From Archangium violaceum Cb vi76 (lineage in GTDB: Bacteria; Myxococcota; Myxococcia; Myxococcales; Myxococcaceae), in NCBI RefSeq assembly GCF_000733295.1, contig NZ_JPMI01000306.1:1-32685 (forward strand): a stretch of 32,685 nt of DNA, given 5' to 3'. A program made the position numbers and the translations under genes. Below, piece by piece: positions 15,383 to 23,576 of the stretch (its first letter is position 1; every line of letters starts with the position of its first letter). Under the pieces are notes generated by a model that did not search any database, was not told the DNA's origin, and was given only the letters and a program-made list of their open reading frames with translations.

Positions 15383-16936
15383 TCAACGCGCCGCGAGCTT
15401 CAGCTCGTTGGGCTCCTTCAAGAGCTTGCCCTTGCGGCTGAAGTTCCGCACCACGAGGGCATTCCGGGCCGTGTCATGGGTCACCTGGGTGAAGTTGTCG
15501 TCCTGCTCGAAGCCGCGGGTGCGGTAGTGCATGGTGACGGAGCCGTCGATGTCGAAGCCATCCCCCTCGGCCTTCGAGTCGTGCACGAAACCGAGGGGAT
15601 CCCCATCGGCGAACGGGAAGGGCCAGTAGAAGGCCGAGGAGACGATGGAGAAGGCCTTGAGCGGCAGTTTCGCGCGCCGCTTCTCGAAGGAGAGCTCCGA
15701 CACGTTGGAGCAGTGCACGTCACCGGAGAGGAAGACGACGTTCTGGACCCCGTTGTCGACGAGGGTGCTCAGCACGCGCCGCCGGGTCTCGGGGAAGGCG
15801 GGCCAGGAGTCGCTGCTCCCACCGCGGCCACCGCGCGAGCCCACCTCATTGGGCACGAAGACACCGGGCGAGACGACGAACTTGGGCACGTTGCCTCGCT
15901 GCTCCTGCATCGCCACGAGCCAATCGCAGAACTGATCCAGCTGGCCCTTGAATCCGGGGGCACTTTCCTTGGAGGGGTAGCCCAGCAGGTGGTTGCCGAG
16001 GAGGGACGCATTGGCGTCATCGCGGATGCGCTGCGTGCGCCCGTCGAGCACGAAGAAGGGAACCCGGGCGCAGTCGAAGCTGTAGTGGATGCGCTTGTCG
16101 AAGTTCCGAGGCCCGTGCACCCACTGGTAGCTCATGTACGCGCGGATGGCGTTGTGGAAGAGATCCCTCTTGAGGGCGTCTTTGAGGCGTGCCTGCACCC
16201 AGTTGTCCTCGATCTCGTGGTCATCGAGGATCATGTACGTCGGCACCGAGCGCATGAGCTGGCGGATGTAGGGCGTGGTGAAGGCCTCGACGTAGCGCTC
16301 CTGGAACTCGCGCCAGGTGTCCGCGCGGCCCATGGGGATGCTCCTGTTGAGCTTGTCGGCGTAGATCTGGTCTCCCATCATCAGCACGAAGCGGGGCGGG
16401 AGCGCCTCCTCGTTCCGGGCCAGCTCCACGTGCCGGCTCATGGCCTGGAAGATCTCATCCGAGCGCTTGGACTGGCCCATGAGGCCCGGGTAGCGGCAGG
16501 AGCCCATGAGGAAGGAGAAGCCGCCGTCCTCGGAGCTGGGATGGGTGGTGAAGGAGGCCTCGGACACCTCCGGGTCCAGCCGCAGGAAGTCTTCCCTCCA
16601 CAGCTTCAGGTCCTTGGGGAGGCGCTCGAAGACCTCGTCGTCCTCGACGATCAACTCCGAGTCGAGACTGTCCACCGTCACCGAGCCCAGGCGGGCGGTG
16701 TAGCGTGTATCGGGTTGGAGGCCCTCGAAGTCCACCGTGCCGGTGCGGTCGTATTCGCGATGGAGACGGAAGTAGCGCACCTCCCGCGGCGCCGAGCGGC
16801 CCCACTCGTAGAGCGCGGCCACGCCCACGGTGCGCAGGTCCGGAACATCGGCGGCACGAATCCAGAGACGAACGCTCGTATCGGTGGTGTGCCCGACGAT
16901 GGGTCCGACGGACGGCGGGCGAAGCATCTGAGGCAT
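15383..16936 (-). CDS. PhoD-type alkaline phosphatase D family protein lacking a signal peptide
   Basis: 517 residues from the ATG at 16936, which has AGGGGAC upstream. N-terminal ~120 residues form the Ig-like PhoD N domain (PIVGHTTDTSVRLWIRAA, GLQPDTRYTARLG). Metal ligands of the metallophosphatase domain are seen in GSCRYPG, MMGDQIYAD, LDDHEIEDNW and LSGDVHCSN. Classical PhoD enzymes are Tat-exported, but no twin-arginine or hydrophobic signal is present here, so it is probably cytoplasmic or released another way. Expected activity is calcium/iron-dependent phosphodiester or phosphomonoester hydrolysis (family knowledge). Divergent from the chitinase gene. Confidence 0.9.
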   Translation of the reverse strand: MPQMLRPPSVGPIVGHTTDTSVRLWIRAADVPDLRTVGVAALYEWGRSAPREVRYFRLHREYDRTGTVDFEGLQPDTRYTARLGSVTVDSLDSELIVEDDEVFERLPKDLKLWREDFLRLDPEVSEASFTTHPSSEDGGFSFLMGSCRYPGLMGQSKRSDEIFQAMSRHVELARNEEALPPRFVLMMGDQIYADKLNRSIPMGRADTWREFQERYVEAFTTPYIRQLMRSVPTYMILDDHEIEDNWVQARLKDALKRDLFHNAIRAYMSYQWVHGPRNFDKRIHYSFDCARVPFFVLDGRTQRIRDDANASLLGNHLLGYPSKESAPGFKGQLDQFCDWLVAMQEQRGNVPKFVVSPGVFVPNEVGSRGGRGGSSDSWPAFPETRRRVLSTLVDNGVQNVVFLSGDVHCSNVSELSFEKRRAKLPLKAFSIVSSAFYWPFPFADGDPLGFVHDSKAEGDGFDIDGSVTMHYRTRGFEQDDNFTQVTHDTARNALVVRNFSRKGKLLKEPNELKLAAR

Positions 16937-17098
16937 GGTGTCCCCTGGGCGGCGCGGAACGGCCACTGTAGCTCAATCCACGCGGTGGGGGACGTGCGCG
17001 CGGGCCCGGTGAAGCGCGTGGCCTCGAGCGTGGGAGAGGGCCCGGTCGTGGTGCACCGAGCACACCGCGCCCGGACCCTACTGTCTTCCCCCAGACTT

Positions 17099-17119
17099 CG
17101 TTCGGAAAGAAAACGAACG
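17099..17119. promoter_or_regulatory. Dyad upstream of chitinase gene
   Basis: CGTTCG - 9 bases - CGAACG, a perfect interrupted inverted repeat 64 bases before the chitinase ATG in the 246-base PhoD/chitinase spacer. Could be an operator or part of the leader RNA; the partner is unknown. Confidence 0.4.
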
Positions 17120-17155
17120 CCAATTTCAGGAGAATCCCTGGATGTCGGGCATACT

Positions 17156-17179
17156 GGTCTCCCCTTCCCAAAGGAGATC
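17156..17179 (+). promoter_or_regulatory. SD-sequestering hairpin before chitinase
   Basis: GGTCTCC at 17156-17162 can pair with GGAGATC at 17173-17179 (one G-U pair), burying the Shine-Dalgarno AAAGGAGA that serves the ATG at 17183. One of several similar leaders in this window. Confidence 0.4.
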
Positions 17180-17182
17180 ATC

Positions 17183-18385
17183 ATGACCCGAGAGTTCGTG
17201 TACCGCGGTTTGTCCCTGCTGGGTGTCGTGGGCGCGTTGAGTGGATGTGCCATGGAAGCGTCGGAGTCCACCGAGGAGATTTCGAGGGTGGAGAGCGCCG
17301 CCATCGTGTCCAGCATCACGGAGGGTGACTACGTCATCCGGTCCGCCATGACGCAGAAGTGCATCGACATCTCCTCGTCGAGCACGGCGGATGGGGCGAA
17401 GGTACAGCAGTGGGATTGCAACAACACCAACGCGCAGAAGTTCCGCATCTCCCCCACTTCGGACGGATACTGGAGGATCATCAACGTCAACAGCAACAAG
17501 GGGCTCGACATCAAGGAGGTGAGCTACGCGGAGAACGCGCAGGTCCACCAGTGGTCGTACTTGGGTGGGGCCAATCAGCAGTTCAAGTTCGTGCCCCGGG
17601 GCAACAACCAGTTCAGCATCCACGCGCGCCACACGGACATGGCGCTCGATCTGTACTGGGGCTCGGCGGACAACGGGACGATCATCGTCCAGTATCCGTA
17701 CTCCGACCGCGCCAACCAGCGCTGGACCTTCGACAAGGTGGACGGTGGCGGCAGCGGAGGGAGCGGATTCGGCGCCATCCTGAGCCGGGCCACGTTCGAC
17801 ACCATGTTCCCCAACCGCAACCCGTTCTACACGTATGACGCCCTGGTGGCCGCGGCGTCCACGTTCCCGGGGCTGGCGACCACGGGAGACACGGACACGC
17901 GCAAGCGCGAGGTGGCGGCCTTCCTCGCCAACGTCTCGCACGAGACCGGCGGCCTCGTGCACATCGAGGAGATCAACAAGGCGGCGTATTGCGACACCTC
18001 GTGGGGCCCGCCGGGGTGCAGCTGCGCCCCGGGCAAGTGGTACTACGGGCGCGGCCCCATGCAGCTGTCGTGGAACGGCAACTACTGCGCCGCGGGGAAC
18101 GCGCTCGGGCTGCCGCTGCAGAGCAACCCGGACCTGCTCGCGCAGGACGCGAACGCCGCGTGGCGCACGGGCTTCTGGTTCTGGATGACGCAGACGGGTG
18201 CGGGCAACATGACGGCGCACAACGCCATGGTGAACAACGCCGGTTTCGGTGAGACGATCCGCACCATCAACGGCGCGCTGGAGTGCTACGGCCGCAATCC
18301 CGGCCAGGTGCAGAGCCGCATCGACACCTACCTGCGCTTCACGGGCCTGCTCGGCGTGAACCCGGGAAGCAATCTCGGCTGCTGA
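17183..18385 (+). CDS. Chitinase lipoprotein: ricin-type lectin + GH19 catalytic domain
   Basis: 400 residues; AAAGGAGA precedes the ATG by 5 bases. Signal sequence with lipobox LSGC near residues 18-21, so predicted lipoprotein. Residues about 45-185 are a ricin B-type beta-trefoil: YVIRSAMTQKCIDISSSSTADGAKVQQWDCN, QKFRIS, NKGLDIK, NQRWTF. A Gly/Ser linker leads to a GH19 chitinase/endolysin domain (about 195-400) with catalytic Glu in SHETGGL, YYGRGPMQLSWNGNY and a C-terminal INGALECYGRNPGQVQSRI. Expected to cleave chitin or peptidoglycan-like beta-1,4-GlcNAc polymers at the cell surface, fitting predatory life. Its last 47 bases overlap the convergent PAP2 gene. Confidence 0.92.
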   Translation: MTREFVYRGLSLLGVVGALSGCAMEASESTEEISRVESAAIVSSITEGDYVIRSAMTQKCIDISSSSTADGAKVQQWDCNNTNAQKFRISPTSDGYWRIINVNSNKGLDIKEVSYAENAQVHQWSYLGGANQQFKFVPRGNNQFSIHARHTDMALDLYWGSADNGTIIVQYPYSDRANQRWTFDKVDGGGSGGSGFGAILSRATFDTMFPNRNPFYTYDALVAAASTFPGLATTGDTDTRKREVAAFLANVSHETGGLVHIEEINKAAYCDTSWGPPGCSCAPGKWYYGRGPMQLSWNGNYCAAGNALGLPLQSNPDLLAQDANAAWRTGFWFWMTQTGAGNMTAHNAMVNNAGFGETIRTINGALECYGRNPGQVQSRIDTYLRFTGLLGVNPGSNLGC

Positions 18386-19079
18386 GCTGGGCCTCCCGGG
18401 CCCTGGGCCTGGCGTAGAAGAGGGCCCACACGGCCAGGGCCAGCAACAGCCCCGCCACCCCGTCCACCACGTAGTGCTGCCTGGTGGTGAGGGTGCTGCC
18501 CCAGATGAGCGCCGCCCACGCGACGAGGAGCGGGGCGCGGCGATCCCCCTCCCCCACCACGGCGAACGCCGAGACGAAGGCGGCCGCCACGTGGAGGCTG
18601 GGCAGACAACTGGCGGGGCTGTCCAGCTCGCGGAAGCGCGCCATGGTCCAGTGCACGAAGGGCGAGGCATGCTCCGGCACGGGGAACAGCGCACGCGGAT
18701 AGACCGTGGGCCAGAGCCAATGCACCAGCGTGGACACGCCCACGACCGTGAAGAAGGCGTAGATGAAACGGGCGGTGCTCCCCGGCTTCCGGCACAGCGA
18801 GAAGGCGGCGAACACCAGCAGGTAGGCGCTCAGGTAGATCCAGAGCGTCAGGGGGAGGAAGGGAATGGCCTGGTCCAGCCACGTCATCGGCAGTTGCACT
18901 GGCGGGGCGAGGTGGATGCGATTGGGGATCCCATAGAGAAGCGCGTGCAGGATCGTGGCCGCGACGGCCAGCACGAGCTTGTTCCTCCGCTCGAGCCACG
19001 AGGAGACGTCCGACAGGGAGAGATGCCAGCCCTGAGAGAAGGCGGAAGGACCGGAGAAGATGGACCTGAGCGGGGTCAT
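18339..19079 (-). CDS. PAP2-family membrane phosphatase (inositol-phosphorylceramide synthase-like)
   Basis: 246 residues with about six transmembrane helices (LVLAVAATILHALLYGI, FLPLTLWIYLSAYLLVFAAFSL, FIYAFFTVVGVSTLVHWLW, and three towards the C-terminus). PAP2 active-site motifs: CLPSLHVAAAF and, later, TTRQHYVVDGVAG. This spacing is typical of the PAP2_3/Aur1-like group that acts on lipid phosphates or transfers phosphoinositol head groups. GGAGGG precedes the ATG. The C-terminal 15 codons overlap the end of the chitinase gene on the other strand. Lipid substrate unknown. Confidence 0.88.
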   Translation of the reverse strand: MTPLRSIFSGPSAFSQGWHLSLSDVSSWLERRNKLVLAVAATILHALLYGIPNRIHLAPPVQLPMTWLDQAIPFLPLTLWIYLSAYLLVFAAFSLCRKPGSTARFIYAFFTVVGVSTLVHWLWPTVYPRALFPVPEHASPFVHWTMARFRELDSPASCLPSLHVAAAFVSAFAVVGEGDRRAPLLVAWAALIWGSTLTTRQHYVVDGVAGLLLALAVWALFYARPRAREAQLSSRDCFPGSRRAGP

Positions 19080-19478
19080 GATGCCCTCCAGGACTGCAAG
19101 CGCCCTGCCTTCCGGCCGTCAGGGCACGGCGGTGCGTGGGGACGCATTCCTTGCGCACGGGCATGGCTCGGACGGCAAGAGTTGCGTCCGGCATGCCCAT
19201 CCCTGGCGGGCCTGATCTCAACCTAACGTAGGGGCGAGACCTGTGCGGGGCCGTCCCGGGGCCCGGCTGGCTTGCCGCCCTTCCGAACGGCCCGGGTCAC
19301 CGGACGCCGCTCGACGAGCACCCACAGGCCCGTGCACCCGGCGGGCTCGGGCGAGTAGGCAATCACCCGGGGTTGAGCGAACTCGGACTCTGAAGACCTG
19401 GACCGGCCTCGCGAGCGCGCTGAGACAGGAGGCGGTTTGCCCGGCGTGGGTCCTCCGACTAAAACCGGAGCGGCCACC
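19080..19478. other. Intergenic region with imperfect hairpin and a doubtful small ORF
   Basis: 399 bases without a secure gene. At 19159-19198 an imperfect hairpin pairs GGGCATG / CATGCCC and CGGACG / CGTCCG around the loop GCAAGAGTTG; it could lie in the leader of the PAP2 transcript. On the minus strand, 19223 to about 19390 reads as plausible protein with high GC3 (for example VIAYSPEPAGCTGLWVLVE), but has no clear start with a ribosome-binding site; it may be a small gene or a gene remnant. The plus strand should hold the promoter of the 19479 gene. Confidence 0.4.
19453..19470 (+). promoter_or_regulatory. SD-sequestering hairpin before 112-residue membrane protein
   Basis: CTCCG at 19453-19457 pairs with CGGAG at 19466-19470, an 8-base loop apart; CGGAG is the Shine-Dalgarno of the ATG at 19479. 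Only five pairs, so on its own it is weak. Confidence 0.3.
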
Positions 19479-19817
19479 ATGCACGACGCTCCTCCGTCTC
19501 GTTCCGACATGCCCTCCCTCGAGCCTAGCTCCCGCCTCGCGGCCACCGCGTTCTACCTGGCCGTGGGGTCGGCCGGGGTGATCTTCACCTCGGCGTTCTC
19601 CCTGGTGATGTGGGCGGTGGGCTGCGTCCTGGCGCTCGTGGCATTGGTGCTGGGAGGGGTGAGTTACTTCAGGTTGGAGGCCACTTTCGACTTCGTCGGT
19701 CAGAAGCGCTCCAAGGCCGCGATGATCGTCTCGGGTCTGGTCCTCGGCCTCACGGTTGCGCTGGTCCTGTTGTTCCTGAGAGGCCTATCTCAGACATCGC
19801 CATCGAGTTGGCACTGA
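19479..19817 (+). CDS. Small membrane protein, DUF4190-like topology
   Basis: 112 residues from ATG 19479 (CGGAG 8 bases upstream). After a ~22-residue hydrophilic start come three hydrophobic segments: TAFYLAVGSAGVIFTSAFSLVMWAVGCVLALVALVLGGVSY (two helices) and AAMIVSGLVLGLTVALVLLFL. The K/R-S-K before the last helix (FVGQKRSKAAMIVSGLVLG) resembles small DUF4190-type membrane proteins. Function unknown. Convergent with the TPR gene, 8 bases apart. Confidence 0.7.
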   Translation: MHDAPPSRSDMPSLEPSSRLAATAFYLAVGSAGVIFTSAFSLVMWAVGCVLALVALVLGGVSYFRLEATFDFVGQKRSKAAMIVSGLVLGLTVALVLLFLRGLSQTSPSSWH

Positions 19818-19825
19818 TCCTCCCC

Positions 19826-21037
19826 TCACGGCTCCGGGGTGATTACCGCCGTCCGTCCTGGCTCGGGAGGCTTGGGCGGCTCGGGGAGGCGGGTCTCGAT
19901 GGGCCGGCGCTCCTCGAGCTCCGCGGCCCGGCCACTCGCCGTGAGCGCCTGATTCACCGCCGCGAACTGGGGGTCCGTCGCCAGCCGCTCGAGCAACAAC
20001 TCCCGCCCGAAGCGCGGCGAGGCCTGGATGAGCAGCTCCACCACCTCCTGGGCGGACCGGCCCTGCCGCAACATCATCTGCGCCTGACGCAGCAGTGGAT
20101 CCGCGAACCAGCGGTTGGCCTCGGCGGCCCGGCTGTAGGCCTCGAGCGCCTCGGGGAGCTGCCCCCGCCCCTCCAGCAGCAGGCCCGCGTAGTAGTGGGA
20201 CATGGGAAGGTTCTCGTCCCCCGCCTGCGCGTAGACCCCCAGGGCCTCGTCCTCCCGCCCGAGCACGAACAGCGCACTCGCCTTCCCCGCGAGGAACGGC
20301 TTGCGCTTGGGATCCGTCTCCAGGTGGCTCCCCAGCAGTTCCTCGTAGGAGCGCAGCGCCTCCTCGTAGCGGCCCTCGTCGAGCTGCAACGCGGCCAGGT
20401 CCTCGAGCGCGTAGTACGCCCGCAGACGGTCCTCCCGTGTCTCCCGCTTCGCCACCACCTCTCCCAGCGCCGCGAGCTTCGCCTCCGCCGCCTCGCGCTC
20501 CGCGAGCGTCCGCTCCTGAGCCTGCTTCCAGTCCCCCTCCTTCATGAGCGCGGCCAGATCCTCGGGCGTGGGCACGTGGACGTGGAGCATCACCGTCTGC
20601 TTCACCTGGGAATTGCCCTCCTGGACGAGCACGCCCACCTGGTGGAGGCCCGGCGTCTTCGGAGCCACCCACACCGCCGCCGGCTCGTTCTCCTGCTCCA
20701 GCCGTCCTCGCGCCGCAACCCAGGTGTAGCGCCGCGCGCTGGCCTCGCCCGAGCCGCCTTCCACCTCGCACCCAAGCGCCACCCGCCCGCCCATGGGCAC
20801 ATCGTGCGGCGATGCGGTGAGACGGACGATGCGCAGCGGAGCCCCCGCCGGACGTGAAGCCGGCGCCAACGCCACTCCGGCACCGGACGTGGAGGCTCCC
20901 GCCGGGGCCTGTGCGGACACGGCCGGCTCCCCTGCCCCACGCCAGACGGCGAGACCTCCGCCCAGCACCGCGGCGAGCCCCAGGCCCATCACCACCCACC
21001 GGGCTCGCCCCGGACGCTGACTGTCTGCCGACATCAT
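19826..21037 (-). CDS. Membrane-anchored TPR protein with PKD-like domain
   Basis: 403 residues from the tandem ATG at 21037 (GGAAGGAG upstream). Single helix at about 12-32 (WVVMGLGLAAVLGGGLAVW), then an Ala/Pro-rich stretch, a PKD/Ig-like beta domain (IVRLTASPHDVPMGGRVALGCEVEGG to VKQTVMLHVHV), a charged coiled segment (WKQAQERTLAEREAAEAKLAALGEVV), and at least three tetratricopeptide repeats (YYALEDLAALQLDEGRYEEALRSYEELLG, ALFVLGREDEALGVYAQAG, YYAGLLLEGRGQLPEALEAYSRAAE). The C-terminus is proline-rich. Probably periplasmic scaffold; function unknown. Confidence 0.82.
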   Translation of the reverse strand: MMSADSQRPGRARWVVMGLGLAAVLGGGLAVWRGAGEPAVSAQAPAGASTSGAGVALAPASRPAGAPLRIVRLTASPHDVPMGGRVALGCEVEGGSGEASARRYTWVAARGRLEQENEPAAVWVAPKTPGLHQVGVLVQEGNSQVKQTVMLHVHVPTPEDLAALMKEGDWKQAQERTLAEREAAEAKLAALGEVVAKRETREDRLRAYYALEDLAALQLDEGRYEEALRSYEELLGSHLETDPKRKPFLAGKASALFVLGREDEALGVYAQAGDENLPMSHYYAGLLLEGRGQLPEALEAYSRAAEANRWFADPLLRQAQMMLRQGRSAQEVVELLIQASPRFGRELLLERLATDPQFAAVNQALTASGRAAELEERRPIETRLPEPPKPPEPGRTAVITPEP

Positions 21038-21044
21038 CCTCGCT

Positions 21045-21069
21045 CCTTCCCGGAGACCCGGGCGGAAGG
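21045..21069 (-). promoter_or_regulatory. SD-sequestering hairpin before TPR gene
   Basis: On the minus strand CCTTCC pairs with GGAAGG (6 bp, 13-base loop); GGAAGGAG is the Shine-Dalgarno for the ATG at 21037. Part of the pattern described in the findings. Confidence 0.35.
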
Positions 21070-21120
21070 CTCCCGAGCCAGGAGGGGTCACTCCTGTCAG
21101 GGGGGTCTGGCCGCGATGGA

Positions 21121-21154
21121 GAGCAACTGGTCCAACAGTCGGACCCGTTGGCTC
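21121..21154 (-). terminator. Second hairpin downstream of the esterase-like gene
   Basis: GAGCAACTGGTCC can pair with GGACCCGTTGGCTC around loop AACAGTC, twelve pairs with one bulge and one mismatch. It follows the hairpin at 21169 in the direction of the minus-strand gene that ends at 21239. No U-run. Its GTCCAAC core resembles the dyad at 27996. Confidence 0.45.
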
Positions 21155-21168
21155 GCCGCGCGGCCGGA

Positions 21169-21197
21169 GGGCGCTCCGTGCTCGAGCAGGAGCGCCC
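21169..21197 (-). terminator. Hairpin terminator of the esterase-like gene
   Basis: Perfect 9-bp stem GGGCGCTCC / GGAGCGCCC enclosing a further palindrome TGCTCGAGCA, 40 bases past the stop of the minus-strand gene at 21239. Strong stem but without a U-run. Confidence 0.6.
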
Positions 21198-21238
21198 CTG
21201 AGAGAACCTGCTTCCGCTGGCTCAGGCTCCCGACCAGC

Positions 21239-23302
21239 TCACTGCTCCGCCCTCAGCCAGGTGAGCATCCGGTTGGCGAGCGCGGAGGTGAGAAGCTCAT
21301 GCTTCTCGTTGTAGTCGTTGGAGGCCCAGGCCTTCCACTGCGTGGGAGCGAGCGAGCTGTAATTGACCGGGCAGCTCGAGCTGGCCGCCTCCGGGTTGAG
21401 CGCGTTGCCCGTCACCGCCAGGGCCGAGTCGGCGTTGATGAAGGCCGGCTCGAACTGGAGGCGCAGCCGGAAGGTGCCGCACAGCGAGGCGCCCTGGTCC
21501 GTGTTGACGTCGGCCGCGGAGATGCTGCGCGAGCCCGCCACGCAGTCGCGCTGACCCGGCTCCCAGTCCCGGTCCTCCGAGCAGAACCACCCCGTATAGG
21601 TGAAGTCGAACAGGCGCGAGTCGCTGCCCATCTTCGTGTAACCGTTGGTGGGGTTGGCGTCGCCGAAGGCCAGCGCGTAGCGGGGAATGGCCGAGGTGGG
21701 CCAGCCGAAGCTCCCGTAATACAGATCATGGTAGCTGCTGGTGCTGTTGCACGTGGAGTTCTCCGGCTCGTTGTCGCAGGAGCACGTGGTGGCCATGCTG
21801 TAGGAGAGATCGTACGCGGGCGGCGAGGTGAGCTTGCGCCGGCCGGTATGCGTCTCGGGCTGGTGGCACAGCAGGAGCGTCTGGACGCCGCGGTAGGCGC
21901 GGCCCAGGTTGGCGCCGAGCTGCGGCGAGTCGATGGAGTACCAGGCCTTCACCTTGCCCTGGATGCCGTTGGTGTTGTTGTGCAGGGTGTCGCGCAGCAC
22001 GACGCCGCCCTGGCTGATGCCGGCCACCTGCACCTTGCTGCCCGCGGGCATGCGGCCGAGGATGTCATCCACCCACGCGGCGACCTCGCCCCGGAACCAG
22101 CCGAGCCGCTGGTTGCCGTCTCCATGCTTGCCGATGATGACGTCATAGCCCTCGGCGTTCAGCGTGCGCACCAGGTCCCCCATCAGCATCAGGTAGTTGG
22201 CGGTGGAGTCCTGGTTGAGCGGATCGAACCCGGTGATGATGAGCAGCGGCTTGTCGAGCGCACCGCTCTGCCAGTAGTCGAGCACGGCGCGGTACGGGGT
22301 GGTGCCGCCGTAGGTGACGCTGAAGCCGCTCTGCCGCGTCTGGCGGGGCGTCACGTCCGAGCGCTTGAGGAAGACATAGGTACCGCTGGTGACGGCGGTC
22401 TCGCCGCCCATGAGCGGATAGGTGGAGACGCTATAACCCGCGGCATCACCGCCGAAGCGGGTGCCCCGGAGCGTGGGCGTCGAGGAGCACCCCACGGCCG
22501 AGAAGGCCCACCCGTCGTTGGCGGTGGAACTGGTGCTGCGCGCGGTGGTGGAGGCGTTGAGGGTGCCGCACGTGTAGTCGAGCGAATACATCAGCTCGGG
22601 GCGCGGCTGGTTGAGGAGGCCATCGCGGACGTTGACGTAGAGGGCCGCGGCGCCCGGGCGGGTGAAGCGCCGGGCGGAGAAGCTGGCGAGCGCGGCCTGG
22701 TTGTAGCTCACCGGATGGGCCACGGTGTTCTGCCCTTCCTGGAAGCCGGCGGTGGCCGAGACGCCATTGTCCGCGCCCGCGCCGTAGCCTCCGGTGACGG
22801 TGCCGTAGTGGAACTCGAGGGCGCCGTCGCTGAAGAACTTCACCTTGAAGGTGTAGCCACCGGCGGTGGACTGTCCGTAGTGATGGAGATTGCGCCACTC
22901 CACCACGTAGGCCGAGCCCACCTGGCCCGCGTATACGTCTCCGCCGGCCCCCGGGTTCCAGTCGTCCCACATGGGGGCGATGGTCCCCGCGGGCGCGACG
23001 GTCGAGCCCGACCACGTCAGTTGGGGATTGCTGATGCTGGTCGCCGTGGTGCTGCCGAGCACCAGGTAGCCGTTGCTCGACACGGTCACCTGCGAGAAGG
23101 ACTTCCCATAGAAGGGAAAGGCGAACGGCAGGTTCACCACCTCCGAGCAGTCGTCACACCCCGACACCGTCGACAGCAGCGCCGGAGCCGGGTTGGGGTC
23201 ATACGCCACCGTCGACGGCGTGTAGTGCGCGCGAGCGCTTCCAGCACCGAGGCCCACCAGCAACGCGGTGAGCGGCAGGCTCCACTCGAGTGTCCGATTC
23301 AT
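21239..23302 (-). CDS. Secreted esterase/lipase-like protein with N-terminal beta domain
   Basis: 687 residues from the ATG at 23302; GTG 23305 is directly before it, and GGAGGGGAG is correctly spaced. Signal peptide with AxA-type end (LLVGLGAGSARA). Residues about 40-220 form a beta domain seen in secreted myxobacterial enzymes: FAFPFYGKSFSQVTVSSNGYL, MWDDWNP, VVEWRNLHHYGQ, FSDGALEFHYG. The C-terminal half is an alpha/beta hydrolase: LLIITGFDPLNQ, nucleophile elbow VAGISQGGVVL (about residue 430), YSIDSPQLGANLG, and a late His in NEKHELL. Many cysteines (for example CSCDNEPENSTC) fit an extracellular protein. Probably a lipase/esterase; substrate unknown. Confidence 0.82.
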   Translation of the reverse strand: MNRTLEWSLPLTALLVGLGAGSARAHYTPSTVAYDPNPAPALLSTVSGCDDCSEVVNLPFAFPFYGKSFSQVTVSSNGYLVLGSTTATSISNPQLTWSGSTVAPAGTIAPMWDDWNPGAGGDVYAGQVGSAYVVEWRNLHHYGQSTAGGYTFKVKFFSDGALEFHYGTVTGGYGAGADNGVSATAGFQEGQNTVAHPVSYNQAALASFSARRFTRPGAAALYVNVRDGLLNQPRPELMYSLDYTCGTLNASTTARSTSSTANDGWAFSAVGCSSTPTLRGTRFGGDAAGYSVSTYPLMGGETAVTSGTYVFLKRSDVTPRQTRQSGFSVTYGGTTPYRAVLDYWQSGALDKPLLIITGFDPLNQDSTANYLMLMGDLVRTLNAEGYDVIIGKHGDGNQRLGWFRGEVAAWVDDILGRMPAGSKVQVAGISQGGVVLRDTLHNNTNGIQGKVKAWYSIDSPQLGANLGRAYRGVQTLLLCHQPETHTGRRKLTSPPAYDLSYSMATTCSCDNEPENSTCNSTSSYHDLYYGSFGWPTSAIPRYALAFGDANPTNGYTKMGSDSRLFDFTYTGWFCSEDRDWEPGQRDCVAGSRSISAADVNTDQGASLCGTFRLRLQFEPAFINADSALAVTGNALNPEAASSSCPVNYSSLAPTQWKAWASNDYNEKHELLTSALANRMLTWLRAEQ

Positions 23303-23576
23303 CACGGCTCCCCTCCGGCCGCCAGGAGGGCAGCCGAGCTTCCTGGCCTTCAGGGTAGAGCCAAGAAAACCAGGGAGTCCAGTGTGCCTGTACGATTGGA
23401 TCGCCGCTGAGCGGATTCCGGGATCTCACCGGGGAAGCGCGGCGGGCCCCGGGATGTCCGCGCACGAACAGCCGGACGCCCTGTTCTGTCTTGCAGAAGC
23501 AGGAGCGATCGACGGCCCGCCTACCCGCTTGCCCCCAGGCGGACCACATTGAGCTGCCTTGGGGGGACAGAGCTCC
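23303..23576. promoter_or_regulatory. Divergent spacer of esterase-like gene and Ser/Thr kinase
   Basis: About 270 bases. Besides the hairpin at 23311 it contains a second hairpin at 23480-23503 (CCTGTTCTG / CAGAAGCAGG, one bulge, loop TCTTG) in the kinase leader. No clear promoter consensus is seen. Confidence 0.35.
23311..23330 (-). promoter_or_regulatory. SD-sequestering hairpin before the esterase-like gene
   Basis: On the minus strand CCCTCC pairs perfectly with GGAGGG (8-base loop); GGAGGGGAG is the Shine-Dalgarno for the start at 23302. A strong short hairpin that would block the ribosome unless opened. Confidence 0.45.

Noticed and set aside
15476-17182. Long upstream extension of the chitinase frame
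   Set aside because: Runs antisense through the PhoD gene. A perfect SD and a lipoprotein signal place the real start at 17183.
21116-23410. 764-codon plus-strand open frame
   Set aside because: Antisense to the secreted esterase-like gene with signal peptide and GISQGG motif; shadow only.
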